Shown piece by piece: positions 7,387 to 15,416 of a stretch of 22,663 nt of DNA. Origin of the DNA: Stanieria sp964562685 (GTDB taxonomy: Bacteria; Cyanobacteriota; Cyanobacteriia; Cyanobacteriales; Xenococcaceae); the NCBI GenBank assembly GCA_964562685.1, contig CAZLUP010000064.1:1-22663 (forward strand). The letters are read 5' to 3'. The position numbers and the translations under genes were made by a program. The notes below the pieces were generated by a model. It was not told where the DNA came from, ran no database searches, and saw nothing but the letters and a program-made list of their open reading frames with translations. Each line of letters opens with the position of its first letter. The stretch's first letter is position 1.

Positions 7387-8283
7387 GTGCCTAAACTGAA
7401 GTGGATATTTTCTCTGATAGTTTGTACTGGTTTATCTAGTATAGCTGTTCCTGCTAGGGGACAAGCTCTTCTTCCCTACATACCAAAACTAAATTCAGAA
7501 CAACTAGAACAACAAGGTCTGCAACTTCTTCAAGATGCAGTACAGTTAATTAAATTTCAGCAGTATGAATTAGCTTTACCTAGGGCGGAATTGGCTACTC
7601 AATTAGCTCCTGACACGTATGAAGTTTGGTATATTTTAGGCAGTCTTTATATACAACAAGACCAATTAGACCAAGGAATCAAAGTACTCCAAAAAGCGGA
7701 AAAACTTGCGCCTAATCAAGAAGGAGTATTATTTACTTTAGGTAACGCTTATTTCCAAAAAGGTGATTATCAAGCAGCATTACAAAAATTAGAAGCAGGA
7801 TTAAAAATTAAAGGTGATGCTCCTGAAGCTTTGTTTGATTTAGGAAATACCTATTTAAAATTAGCTCAATATCAGGATGCAATTTCTTCCTATGAAAAAG
7901 CTGTTTCTCAAGAAGAGAAATTTTGGCCCGCAATTAATAATGTTGGCTTAGTTAAATACGAACAGGGTGATATTAATGAGGCGATGGAGCAATGGCAAGC
8001 TGCTCTAAAAATTGACCCAGAACAAACTGAACCACAACTTGCTCTAGCAGTAGCTTTGTACACTCAAGGAGAAGTTGACAAAGGAGTAGAACTAGGAGAA
8101 GCAGCTTTAGCTAATGACAGTCGTTACGCAGATCTTCAGTTTCTCCAAGATAACCTTTGGGGAGAACGTTTGCTTGAAGATACTAAAACTTTTCTAGCTA
8201 ATCCACAAATGCAAGCAATTGTGTCTCGTCTTAAAGAACAAGCTCCCGCAGACAATTCCTCAGAAATCGACCTGACGCCTTAA
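7387..8283 (+). CDS. Exported tetratricopeptide-repeat protein
   Basis: The 298-residue protein has an N-terminal signal peptide (KLKWIFSLIVCTGLSSIAVPARGQA, likely cut after residue 26), so it is probably periplasmic or thylakoid-lumenal. Tandem TPR units run from about residue 43 to 250; examples are YEVWYILGSLYIQQDQLDQG, GVLFTLGNAYFQKGDYQAA and ALFDLGNTYLKLAQYQDA. TPR solenoids mediate protein-protein contacts; the partner is unknown. The start is GTG 7387: a GAGG at 7376-7379 fits it, while the nearby ATG at 7382 is out of frame and meets a stop after five codons. It is divergent from the exporter operon and convergent with the receiver-domain gene. Confidence 0.88.
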   Translation: MPKLKWIFSLIVCTGLSSIAVPARGQALLPYIPKLNSEQLEQQGLQLLQDAVQLIKFQQYELALPRAELATQLAPDTYEVWYILGSLYIQQDQLDQGIKVLQKAEKLAPNQEGVLFTLGNAYFQKGDYQAALQKLEAGLKIKGDAPEALFDLGNTYLKLAQYQDAISSYEKAVSQEEKFWPAINNVGLVKYEQGDINEAMEQWQAALKIDPEQTEPQLALAVALYTQGEVDKGVELGEAALANDSRYADLQFLQDNLWGERLLEDTKTFLANPQMQAIVSRLKEQAPADNSSEIDLTP

Positions 8284-8362
8284 TTAAACTAAAGTTCTGT
8301 TTGATTTTGATCAGTGAGATAGTTAGACTTTAGTTGATTTGTACTAGTAAAGATGATATTAT

Positions 8363-8388
8363 GCCACTGAAGCCAACCAGACAGTGGC
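8363..8388. other. Hairpin between convergent genes
   Basis: GCCACTG (8363-8369) and CAGTGGC (8382-8388) form a perfect 7-bp stem with a 12-nt loop between the convergent TPR and receiver genes. There is no T tract after it on either strand, so it is only a possible transcript-end structure. Confidence 0.35.
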
Positions 8389-8418
8389 TCGAAACTTGGT
8401 CAGTTATTCTACCTAGGC

Positions 8419-8817
8419 TTATGATTTATTAATCAAAGCTAAAATTTGGTCGATAAACTTTTGATGATCGACAACAGGTTTAGAAATATAATCATCAGCA
8501 CCGCTTTGTTTAAGGAAATTTTCGCGATCGCCTTGCATAGCATGAGCCGTTACTAAAATTACTGGCAGAGCAGAAGTTTTTGGGTCAGATTTTAGCATTT
8601 GGGTAATTTTAATGCCATCAACTGATTTCCCTTGATAAACACTATTAGCAAGAGAAACATCCATTAAAATAATATCTATTTCGCCCGATTGAGCGAATTG
8701 GAGAACTTCTTCCACATTTTCCGTGCCTTTTACTTCCAAACCACCTCTTTTCGTCAGAATTTTGGAAAAAACTCGAAAATTGATCGGGTCATCTTCTACA
8801 ATCAAAACCGTTGTCAT
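8419..8817 (-). CDS. Stand-alone response-regulator receiver domain (CheY-like)
   Basis: The 132-residue protein is a single receiver domain with no output domain. It carries the acidic pair Glu8/Asp9, the phospho-acceptor Asp53 in LMDVSL, the switch Thr90 in VTAHA and the invariant Lys113 in SKP. The segment after Asp53 (ANSVYQGKSVDGI, 57-69) is a few residues longer than in CheY. Such proteins relay phosphate or bind a partner when phosphorylated. The cognate kinase is not adjacent; the DICT-GAF kinase in this window is 7 kb away and a link is not shown. Divergent from the topoisomerase gene; a tandem 13-mer lies directly upstream of its start. Confidence 0.93.
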   Translation of the reverse strand: MTTVLIVEDDPINFRVFSKILTKRGGLEVKGTENVEEVLQFAQSGEIDIILMDVSLANSVYQGKSVDGIKITQMLKSDPKTSALPVILVTAHAMQGDRENFLKQSGADDYISKPVVDHQKFIDQILALINKS

Positions 8818-8820
8818 GGA

Positions 8821-8846
8821 TATTAATTACAAATATTAATTACAAA
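8821..8846. repeat. Perfect tandem 13-mer TATTAATTACAAA
   Basis: Two exact copies (8821-8833 and 8834-8846) stand 3 nt upstream of the receiver-gene ATG, in the divergent promoter region shared with the topoisomerase gene. They would lie in the mRNA leader of the receiver gene or at its ribosome entry region, where no Shine-Dalgarno is seen. Confidence 0.7.
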
Positions 8847-8962
8847 ACTTTTCTTTAAATTCAAGGGAACTTAGTGTTAAGAATAACTTGAATCAGGTTA
8901 CCTTGAAGTCAGTACCTGTCTATTAACACAATTGTGGCTTAAAAGTTTAGGATCGGAAACTC

Positions 8963-11593
8963 ATGGCAAAACAGTTTAACCTACTCGGTAGTGGTCAAAT
9001 TATTTCTACTGCTCTCCACTCGGAGATGGAAAGGTCTTATCTGGAATATGCTATGAGCGTGATCGTGGGACGAGCTTTACCAGACGTTCGAGATGGACTT
9101 AAGCCAGTACATAGGCGAATTTTGTATGCCATGCACGAACTCGGTTTAACTCCAGACCGCCCTTTTCGTAAATGCGCCCGTGTAGTGGGAGATGTTTTGG
9201 GAAAATATCATCCTCACGGCGATCAAGCTGTTTATGATGCTTTGGTAAGGATGGCGCAAGACTTTTCTACTCGTTATCCCCTGCTCGATGGTCATGGCAA
9301 TTTTGGCTCGGTGGATAACGATCCTCCAGCAGCGATGCGCTACACAGAAACTCGATTAGCTCCTGTAGCTCATCAAGCAATGTTGAGTGAAATTGGGGAA
9401 GCAACTGTCGATTTTACGAATAATTTTGATAATTCTCAGCAAGAACCAGTCGTTTTACCTGTTCAACTGCCAATTTTACTTCTCAATGGTTGCTCTGGTA
9501 TTGCCGTAGGAATGGCGACCAATATACCTCCCCACAATTTATCTGAAGTAGTCGATGGTTTAATTGCTTTAATTGATAAACCAGAATTACCTGATCAACA
9601 GTTGTGGCAGTTCATTCCAGGACCTGATTTCCCGACAGGAGGAGAAATTATTGATAATTCAGGCATTATTGAAGCCTATCGTACAGGGAAGGGGATTATT
9701 ACTGTTCGAGGAGTAGCCAAGGTTGAAAACATTTCTATCAGCACGAAAAGACGCAAAGAGAGAACTGCGCTCATAATTACAGAGTTGCCTTATCAAGTTA
9801 ATAAAGCTAGTTGGATTGAAAAAGTTGCAGAGTTGGTCAATCAAGGCAAAATTGAAGGAATTGCCGATATTCGGGATGAAAGCAATCGTGCTGGAATTCG
9901 TGTAGTAATTGAATTAAAACGAGATACCAATCCTCAACCAGTCCTCAAACAACTTTATCGACAAACTGCCCTACAATCAAATTTTGGGGCAATTCTGCTT
10001 GCTTTGGTAGACAACAAACCTTGTCAGCTTCCTCTGCGAGATTTATTGACAGAGTTTTTAAAATTCCGCGAACAAACTCTCAGAAGGCAATATACTCATG
10101 ACTTGGAACAAGCACAACAACGTCTTCATCTTGTCGGCGGATTGCTGGCAGCTTTAAATAATCTTGATCGCGTGATTGATATTCTTCGTAATGCTCCTGA
10201 TGGCACAACTGCCAAATATAGCCTTGAAACAGAATTAAATCTCACCGATGCTCAAACAGATTCTATTTTAGCTATGCCGATGCGTCGTCTGACAGGATTG
10301 GAAAAGCAAAAACTAGAAACAGAATTTGCTGATTTACAACAACGCATTACCGAGTTAGAAAGAATTTTAAGCGATCGCCATGAGTTAATGAAAGCTCTCA
10401 AAAAAGAACTTCGCGCTCTTAAACGTAGATACGGTGATGAACGTCGGACTCGAATTATTATTCCTGTGAAAAAAGAGCAACCGAAGCAAGAGTTATCAGC
10501 CAAAGAAACCAACCATCAAAAGCATCAAGGACTAACAGAAAAGCAAGTTTTGACTTTGAACGAAGCTAATGGTTCAAAAGCTAAGATAGCAAAAGAACAA
10601 AAACTTGCCGAACCCTCAAACAAACCAAAAAAAACCGAGATTCAGCCTTCAGTTTTCGATATTCAGCGCGAGTCAAACGCTACCATTGCGATTACTCATC
10701 AAGGTTGCATTTATTGGCAAAATCCTACTCAAGAACAAGAATTACTTCCTGCTAAACCTAAACCAGGAGAAGATTTTGTTGTTCAAACTGAACCAATTAA
10801 TGCTCGCGAACAAGTCATTGTAATCACAGATAGTGGTAAAGCTTATCCACTTAGTATTGAAGAAATTCCTGCTAAAATTCAAGCCCAAAATGTCACTGCG
10901 TTGAACCTGTTATCTAAAGCTGTTCAAAGAGATGCTAGCAATACAGTAGCGCACTTTTTCTTACCTCCAGAAGCTAAAAACCTGGATTTAATTTTATTAA
11001 CCGAAAAAGGTATTATTAAACGTCTTCCTGTGTCAGAATTAACCAATCTCGGTAATCGTGGTTTAGTGCTAATTAAACTTAAGGAACAAGACCGTCTCAA
11101 ATATGTCGGTTTTACCAAAGAAGACCAAGAAGTCGCGATCGCGACAACGGGAGGACGTATTCTTCGTTTGCCTGTCAACGACCAGCAAATTCCGATTATG
11201 GGTAGGAATACTCAAGGAAACCAAGCTTTGAAATTACGCTACGGTGAGGCAATTGTTGGTTGTGTTGCTTTAACCAGTGAAGATAATCTACTTTTAGTTA
11301 CTCAGTCTGGTTACGGTAAGCGTATTCCTGCAACGGCTCTCAGGTTAGCGAGTCGAGGTGATATTGGTACGCAAGCAATTCAATTTAGTAGTAAAACCGA
11401 TAATTTGGCTGGTATGATTTTGGCTCAACCAAATCAGTCAATTATATTAAATACAAATAACGAACAAAAATTGCTAATTGCAAGCGATGAAATTAATTTA
11501 TTAGGTACGGATGGTGCTGGCAATAAATTAGTGAAACTTCAATCGCAAGAAATAGTGACCGAAATTATACCGTTAGATTTGATGAGTAATTGA
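8963..11593 (+). CDS. gyrA: Type IIA topoisomerase subunit A (GyrA/ParC family)
   Basis: This DNA-breaking and rejoining subunit is 876 residues long. The winged-helix and tower domains carry the catalytic Tyr127 in PPAAMRYTETRL, preceded by the conserved Arg126. The quinolone-region motif GKYHPHGDQAVYD (80-92) has Gln88 where E. coli GyrA has Ser83. Domain order: breakage/reunion core to about 500, a Lys/Glu/Gln-rich linker (about 502-562), and a C-terminal beta-pinwheel (about 563-876). In the pinwheel I find no canonical GyrA box (QRRGGKG-like): the expected place after YPLSIEEIPA reads KIQAQNVTAL, and later blades have only GNRG- or GRNTQGN-like loops. Cyanobacteria usually carry two GyrA-like paralogues, so this may be the ParC-like one despite the usual gyrA name. 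The ATG has GGA-type sites 6-14 nt upstream. Confidence 0.93.
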   Translation: MAKQFNLLGSGQIISTALHSEMERSYLEYAMSVIVGRALPDVRDGLKPVHRRILYAMHELGLTPDRPFRKCARVVGDVLGKYHPHGDQAVYDALVRMAQDFSTRYPLLDGHGNFGSVDNDPPAAMRYTETRLAPVAHQAMLSEIGEATVDFTNNFDNSQQEPVVLPVQLPILLLNGCSGIAVGMATNIPPHNLSEVVDGLIALIDKPELPDQQLWQFIPGPDFPTGGEIIDNSGIIEAYRTGKGIITVRGVAKVENISISTKRRKERTALIITELPYQVNKASWIEKVAELVNQGKIEGIADIRDESNRAGIRVVIELKRDTNPQPVLKQLYRQTALQSNFGAILLALVDNKPCQLPLRDLLTEFLKFREQTLRRQYTHDLEQAQQRLHLVGGLLAALNNLDRVIDILRNAPDGTTAKYSLETELNLTDAQTDSILAMPMRRLTGLEKQKLETEFADLQQRITELERILSDRHELMKALKKELRALKRRYGDERRTRIIIPVKKEQPKQELSAKETNHQKHQGLTEKQVLTLNEANGSKAKIAKEQKLAEPSNKPKKTEIQPSVFDIQRESNATIAITHQGCIYWQNPTQEQELLPAKPKPGEDFVVQTEPINAREQVIVITDSGKAYPLSIEEIPAKIQAQNVTALNLLSKAVQRDASNTVAHFFLPPEAKNLDLILLTEKGIIKRLPVSELTNLGNRGLVLIKLKEQDRLKYVGFTKEDQEVAIATTGGRILRLPVNDQQIPIMGRNTQGNQALKLRYGEAIVGCVALTSEDNLLLVTQSGYGKRIPATALRLASRGDIGTQAIQFSSKTDNLAGMILAQPNQSIILNTNNEQKLLIASDEINLLGTDGAGNKLVKLQSQEIVTEIIPLDLMSN

Positions 11594-11610
11594 ATCAGTT
11601 TCTGATAGTT

Positions 11611-11710
11611 ATACCAAATCAAATAATGTTTGCTACAGATGATGTTTTTGTAGGGGCGATTGGTCAATCGCCCTTACGAGATGTGTCGCATTCTTTTTTC
11701 TATTTGGTAT
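11611..11710. mobile_element. MITE-like palindromic element
   Basis: A 100-nt segment is bounded by the inverted repeats ATACCAAAT (11611-11619) and ATTTGGTAT (11702-11710). At its centre GTAGGGGCGATTG (11650-11662) faces CAATCGCCCTTAC (11665-11677), 12 of 13 paired around a 2-nt loop, and the arms between are imperfectly complementary. It has no coding capacity. The GTAGGGGCG...CGCCC(C/T)TAC core is a type I recall as widespread in cyanobacterial intergenic DNA. It stands between the convergent gyrA-like and ftsH genes. Confidence 0.6.
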
Positions 11711-11713
11711 TAG

Positions 11714-11746
11714 AAAAAAAAGAGGGATGAAACCAAATTCATCCCT
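11714..11746 (-). terminator. Rho-independent terminator of ftsH
   Basis: AGGGATGAA (11723-11731) and TTCATCCCT (11738-11746) form a perfect 9-bp stem with a 6-nt loop. On the minus strand the stem is followed by a run of eight T (the A run at 11714-11721), the expected layout 26 nt beyond the ftsH stop. The plus strand has a weaker TTTAATT tract, so it may also stop gyrA transcripts. Confidence 0.8.
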
Positions 11747-11772
11747 TTAATTATTCACTAAGAAACAAAAAA

Positions 11773-13662
11773 TTATAACTGAGGAACAAACTGCTCTTTC
11801 TCAGGTACTTCAGTGTACTCAGCTACGATTTGACGGAACTCTTCTCCATCAATAGTTTCTTTTTCAATCAACAAATCAACTAAACGGTCAATAACTTCAC
11901 GATTTTCTCGAATGATCTTACGAGCCAAATGGTGACCGTGTTCGCTAATTTGACGGACTTGATCATCAATGCGAGAAGCAACTTCTTCTGAATATTCGGC
12001 ACGAGACATTAAACCTGCACCGAGGAATACTTCTCCGCCTTGACCTTCTAAAGAAACAGGACCTAAATCACTCATACCAAAGCGAGTAACCATTTGTCGT
12101 GCCATTTCTGTGACTTGTTGTAAATCACCACCTGCACCAGTGGTAACTTCGTCATAACCAAAAATCTCTTCTTCAGCAGCACGACCACCCATTGCACCAG
12201 CGATTCTTGCCATCAATTGGGATTTGGTGATTAAACCTTGGTCTTCATTAGGAGTAAACCAGGTTAAACCCTGTGCTTGTCCTCGTGGAATGAGGGTCAC
12301 TTTTTGTACAGGGTCATGGTCTTTAATCAAAGTACCAACGATCGCATGACCTACTTCATGATAGGCAATCAATCGTTTACTCTTACCATCTACTAAAGGA
12401 GTTCCCTCCATGCCAGCGACAACGCGGTCAACCGCATCATCAATTTCTGACATGGTAATCGCTTCTTTTCTTCTTCTAGCAGTAAGAATAGCTGCTTCAT
12501 TGAGAAGGTTAGCTAAATCTGCACCAGAAAAACCAGGAGTCCGACGAGCGATCGCGTCTAAAGATATTTCAGGAGCTAATTTTTTATTGCGAGCGTGGAC
12601 TTCTAAAATTTCTAAACGACCTTTGATATCAGGATTATCGACAATTACCTGACGGTCAAAACGACCAGGACGCATTAAGGCAGAGTCAAGGACATCAGGA
12701 CGGTTGGTAGCAGCAATAATGATAATGCCAGTATTACCTTCAAAACCATCCATTTCGGTCAGTAACTGATTAAGAGTTTGTTCTCTTTCATCGTTACCGC
12801 CACCGATACCAGCACCTCTTTGACGACCTACCGCATCAATTTCATCAATAAATATTAAACAAGGTGCATTTTCTTTCGCTTTTCTAAATAAATCGCGGAC
12901 GCGAGATGCACCCACACCGACAAACATCTCGACAAATTCCGAACCAGAGATACTAAAGAAAGGAACTCCAGCTTCACCAGCGATCGCTTTTGCTAAGAGA
13001 GTTTTACCTGTTCCTGGAGGGCCAACTAATAAAACTCCTTTAGGAATTCTGGCACCTACGGCGGTAAATCTTTCTGGTTGTTTTAAGAAAGTGACTACTT
13101 CTTGTAATTCTTCTTTTGCTTCATCGATTCCCGCTACGTCATCAAACATTATTCCTGTTTTGGCTTCCATTTGGAAACGAGCGCGAGATTTGCCAAAGTT
13201 CATCGCTTGACCTGGGCCACCAGGAATATTGCTGGAACGACGGAATAGAAAGAATAAAGCAGCAATTAATAAAATTGGAAAAACTAAGTTACCCAATAAA
13301 CCCCAAATAGCACCATCATTATTAACAGGATGGTAATCAAAACTAATGTTTGCTTCTCTTAACTTACTAATTAATTCTGGGGAGTTTCCTGGTAAGTCTA
13401 CTCGCAATTTTAGCAAACGATTATCTAGTTCAGGATCGATCGCTTGAACAATCGCGGTTCTGCCATTTTCGTATAATTCGACACTTGTTACTTTATCAGC
13501 ATTGAGATACTCTAAAAAACGACCGTAAGTCATGCGAGTATTCGCTGTGTTTCCGCCTAAACTTTCTGTAGCTGGTGCAAATGTTCCCTGCCACAAAAAG
13601 AAGCCTACCACTAACAAGGGTAAGGTCCAAAGTAAAAGTATTCTCCAAGAAAATTTTTTCAT
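11773..13662 (-). CDS. ftsH: ATP-dependent zinc metalloprotease FtsH, FtsH2 type
   Basis: FtsH is a membrane AAA protease that extracts and degrades membrane proteins. In cyanobacteria the FtsH2/FtsH3 complex removes damaged D1 in photosystem II repair. The 629-residue protein has TM1 (about 8-25), a lumenal/periplasmic domain and TM2 (about 118-140). The Walker A GPPGTGKT is at 214-221, Walker B IFIDEID at 270-276 and the second region of homology TNRPDVLDSALMRPGRFDRQ at 319-338. The zinc motif HEVGH is at 435-439 and the third ligand Asp513 lies in GGDLQQ. From memory it resembles Synechocystis FtsH2 (Slr0228) over its whole length, including the NTANTRMTYGRFLEY segment and the ...EQFVPQL C-terminus. 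GGAG (minus strand, 13666-13669) supports the ATG. Single gene with its own terminator. Confidence 0.96.
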   Translation of the reverse strand: MKKFSWRILLLWTLPLLVVGFFLWQGTFAPATESLGGNTANTRMTYGRFLEYLNADKVTSVELYENGRTAIVQAIDPELDNRLLKLRVDLPGNSPELISKLREANISFDYHPVNNDGAIWGLLGNLVFPILLIAALFFLFRRSSNIPGGPGQAMNFGKSRARFQMEAKTGIMFDDVAGIDEAKEELQEVVTFLKQPERFTAVGARIPKGVLLVGPPGTGKTLLAKAIAGEAGVPFFSISGSEFVEMFVGVGASRVRDLFRKAKENAPCLIFIDEIDAVGRQRGAGIGGGNDEREQTLNQLLTEMDGFEGNTGIIIIAATNRPDVLDSALMRPGRFDRQVIVDNPDIKGRLEILEVHARNKKLAPEISLDAIARRTPGFSGADLANLLNEAAILTARRRKEAITMSEIDDAVDRVVAGMEGTPLVDGKSKRLIAYHEVGHAIVGTLIKDHDPVQKVTLIPRGQAQGLTWFTPNEDQGLITKSQLMARIAGAMGGRAAEEEIFGYDEVTTGAGGDLQQVTEMARQMVTRFGMSDLGPVSLEGQGGEVFLGAGLMSRAEYSEEVASRIDDQVRQISEHGHHLARKIIRENREVIDRLVDLLIEKETIDGEEFRQIVAEYTEVPEKEQFVPQL

Positions 13663-13990
13663 AGGCTCCAGTTTAGTTTTAATTAATTTCTTATTAATGC
13701 TTTTTTTTGTTTTAGCTATACATTTAGTTTGAAAAATGCACTTAATTTATTTTTTGTCAAGTTATTTTTATCTTTAGGTAGATTGAGCTTAATTAAATTT
13801 AACGTAATTCTCATCTAACAATCAACCCAATTTCAGAAAGGATGCCAAATTTTATGGCTACACCGTCGCTTTTAGAGGTCTAATTTTGAAGGATTGGCAA
13901 TGACTGCATCTGCGTATTGAACTACTATGCACCATCAATGAGCATACATTCAGAAAGCGATCGGACCGCCTTTTTGAGAAGCTTAAAGTT
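13663..13990. other. Intergenic region upstream of ftsH
   Basis: This 328-nt gap between ftsH and the DUF1830 gene (both minus strand) must hold the ftsH promoter, but I see no box pair good enough to call. Two tiny plus-strand reading frames with purine-rich leaders are present: ATG 13842, 13 codons; ATG 13901, 6 codons. Neither resembles a known small protein. No RNA gene recognised. Confidence 0.4.
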
Positions 13991-14245
13991 CTAATTTAAT
14001 TTTAGACACTCAAGATGTTCACACCTAATCCGCTCAGAAAGAATAGCACTAGAAAAGCTATTGGTATAAATTTCTAATTCTGCTTCAGCAGGTGCTTCAA
14101 ATAATAAACGTTGCCCTGGAAAAATTACTCTCTCAAGATACCAGTCGGCAACATTAGAAATTCGACCTATTTGTACTTTGTCGCTATGGTTGATGTAACA
14201 ACAAAAAATTTTTTTAGAGCAGTTAGGCGGACAAGGGCAGAACAT
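13991..14245 (-). CDS. DUF1830 family protein
   Basis: This is a small protein (84 aa from ATG 14245) of the DUF1830 family, which I recall as nearly confined to cyanobacteria and without known function. Its signature is the run KIFCCYINHSDKVQIGRI, then WYLERVIFPGQRLLFEA and the end ELEIYTNSFSSAILSERIRC, all well conserved in the family. The N-terminus carries the cysteine cluster CPCPPNCSKKIFCC (with a later Cys-Glu-His-Leu-Glu-Cys), unusual enough to suggest metal binding or disulfides, but this is inference. An upstream in-frame GTG at 14270-14272 would add nine residues (MLTHLNQIA) and lies inside a hairpin stem; neither start has a Shine-Dalgarno, and I prefer the ATG. Confidence 0.82.
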   Translation of the reverse strand: MFCPCPPNCSKKIFCCYINHSDKVQIGRISNVADWYLERVIFPGQRLLFEAPAEAELEIYTNSFSSAILSERIRCEHLECLKLN

Positions 14246-14268
14246 AGCAATTTGATTTAAATGTGTTA

Positions 14269-14304
14269 ACACTCAAGCCAAATTAGGCTTGAGTGTGCTT
14301 TTTT
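14269..14304 (+). terminator. Plus-strand terminator-like hairpin without a matching gene
   Basis: ACACTCAAGCC (14269-14279) pairs perfectly with GGCTTGAGTGT (14286-14296) over a 6-nt loop and is followed by GC and six T (14299-14304). It is a textbook intrinsic terminator for plus-strand transcription, yet no plus-strand gene lies upstream of it for over 2.6 kb. On the minus strand the same hairpin lies in the leader of the DUF1830 gene. Confidence 0.65.
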
Positions 14305-14813
14305 ATTTATATGTCAGCCGTTTTATAAGGTAAGTTGGCTAACGATTTTTAAATTGTTGTGAATAATTATAAAGTTTTGTTGCGTCAGATTGAATTTTTT
14401 TTATATTTTCTTAAGATTGTGCCGAAAAACAATTTTAACCTAAGCCCCGTATACTTTTTGATAGCTCGTTACTTGTGTAAAAACCTTAAGAAAAAATTAA
14501 ATTTGTCAGGTGTAATCAAAATAATGTTACAGAAGCTGTTACAATTTTTAACAAAATTTAACAAAATAACTTAAAGATTATGTATACTGCTACTAAAAAA
14601 TTTGTTGTTAAGCCTGGCATAATATTGTCCAAAAATTCTGACTGCTGTGTTAGGAACAAGCGTAATCTTGGCTAGCCCATAGCGCGATCGCTTAGTATTG
14701 ATGACTATTGCTTTTTATATCCCCAAACTAACTTCCTTTTGCCTCAGCATCAAAGTTTAAAAATTGCTTATAGTTTGTTCCTAAGATTATTTAGGTATAT
14801 TAGCTTGAAGTAA
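14305..14813. other. AT-rich non-coding region before the pentapeptide gene
   Basis: About 510 nt with no gene I can support. The one sizeable reading frame (14359-14574) starts at GTG, has a Lys/Leu/Phe/Asn composition typical of random AT-rich DNA and no Shine-Dalgarno. A HIP1 octamer lies at 14693 and a distant inverted repeat at 14650/14784. The promoter of the pentapeptide gene must be here but is not clearly readable. Confidence 0.5.
14650..14784. repeat. Distant 10-bp inverted repeat TTAGGAACAA / TTGTTCCTAA
   Basis: TTAGGAACAA (14650-14659) and its exact reverse complement (14775-14784) flank 115 nt upstream of the pentapeptide gene. It could be two half-sites for a regulator, the ends of a degraded element, or chance in AT-rich DNA. 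Confidence 0.3.
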
Positions 14814-15389
14814 ATGTATAATTCACAACTACACCAGCACAGTACTAATATGATTGACGCTTCCCAACTTATTGAATCATATAAATCAGGAAAGCGCGAT
14901 TTTAGTCAAATACATCTCAAGCAAGTTCATTTAAGCGAGGTCGATTTAACTGAAATTAAGTTGTGGCGGGCTAATTTAACTGAAATCAATCTTAGTTTTT
15001 CTGTTTTACATAAAGCCAATTTAAGTGAAAGTAACCTAATCGGGGCAACTCTTTGGCAAACTGATTTAACCAAAGCTTGTTTAACTCAAGCTCAATTAAG
15101 TCGTGCTTTTTTGATCCGTGCCAATTTGGAGCAAGCTAATTTATCTAAAACTCTTTTAAATGGTACAGAACTTCGGTTAGCTTGTTTAAGAGGTGCAGAT
15201 TTAAGCGGTGCAGATTTAAGTGAAGCCAATCTTAGCTATGCTGACTTGCGAGGAGCTAATTTAATAGGGGCTAATCTAGACCGCGCTATTCTTACAGGGG
15301 CTAATCTAGCTCAAGCTAATCTGAGTAACACTAACTTAGAAGGCACAATTTTAGAGCGGGTAGACTTAAACCAAGTCATATTAATCTAA
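14814..15389 (+). CDS. Pentapeptide-repeat protein
   Basis: The 191-residue protein is built of A(D/N)LXX pentapeptides from about residue 45 to the end, for example ANLTEINLS, ADLSGADLSEANLSYADLRGANL and LTGANLAQANL. Such repeats fold into a right-handed quadrilateral beta-helix. There is no signal peptide or membrane segment, so it is cytoplasmic, and its partner is unknown. The N-terminal part (MIDASQLIESYKSGKRDFSQIHL) is the usual short cap of cyanobacterial members, which makes the in-frame ATG at 14850 (M13) an alternative start. The ATG at 14814 has only a weak GAAG close by, and neither has a good Shine-Dalgarno. It lies 127 nt upstream of the histidine kinase gene in the same direction and may be co-transcribed. 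Confidence 0.88.
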   Translation: MYNSQLHQHSTNMIDASQLIESYKSGKRDFSQIHLKQVHLSEVDLTEIKLWRANLTEINLSFSVLHKANLSESNLIGATLWQTDLTKACLTQAQLSRAFLIRANLEQANLSKTLLNGTELRLACLRGADLSGADLSEANLSYADLRGANLIGANLDRAILTGANLAQANLSNTNLEGTILERVDLNQVILI

Positions 15390-15416
15390 ATATAGATTTA
15401 AGCAAAACTTGACGTG

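Noticed and set aside
10369..10378. GCGATCGC octamers as restriction or regulatory sites
   Set aside because: They are spread evenly through genes and gaps as HIP1 sites are throughout cyanobacterial genomes; used only as evidence of taxon.
13842..13921. Two tiny plus-strand frames (13 and 6 codons) as photosystem small proteins or leader peptides
   Set aside because: Purine-rich leaders precede them, but the peptides match no small protein I know and are too short to test by eye.
13850..13980. Gene remnant upstream of ftsH
   Set aside because: Minus-strand translations give short protein-like runs broken by stops, but none matches a family I can name.
14359..14574. 71-codon plus-strand reading frame
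   Set aside because: GTG start, no Shine-Dalgarno, Lys/Leu/Phe/Asn-rich product typical of random AT-rich DNA and no recognisable motif.
14814..15389. Pentapeptide protein as a Qnr-like gyrase protector, given the topoisomerase gene in the window
   Set aside because: Pentapeptide proteins are abundant in cyanobacteria, the topoisomerase gene is over 3 kb away, and nothing in the sequence points to gyrase binding.
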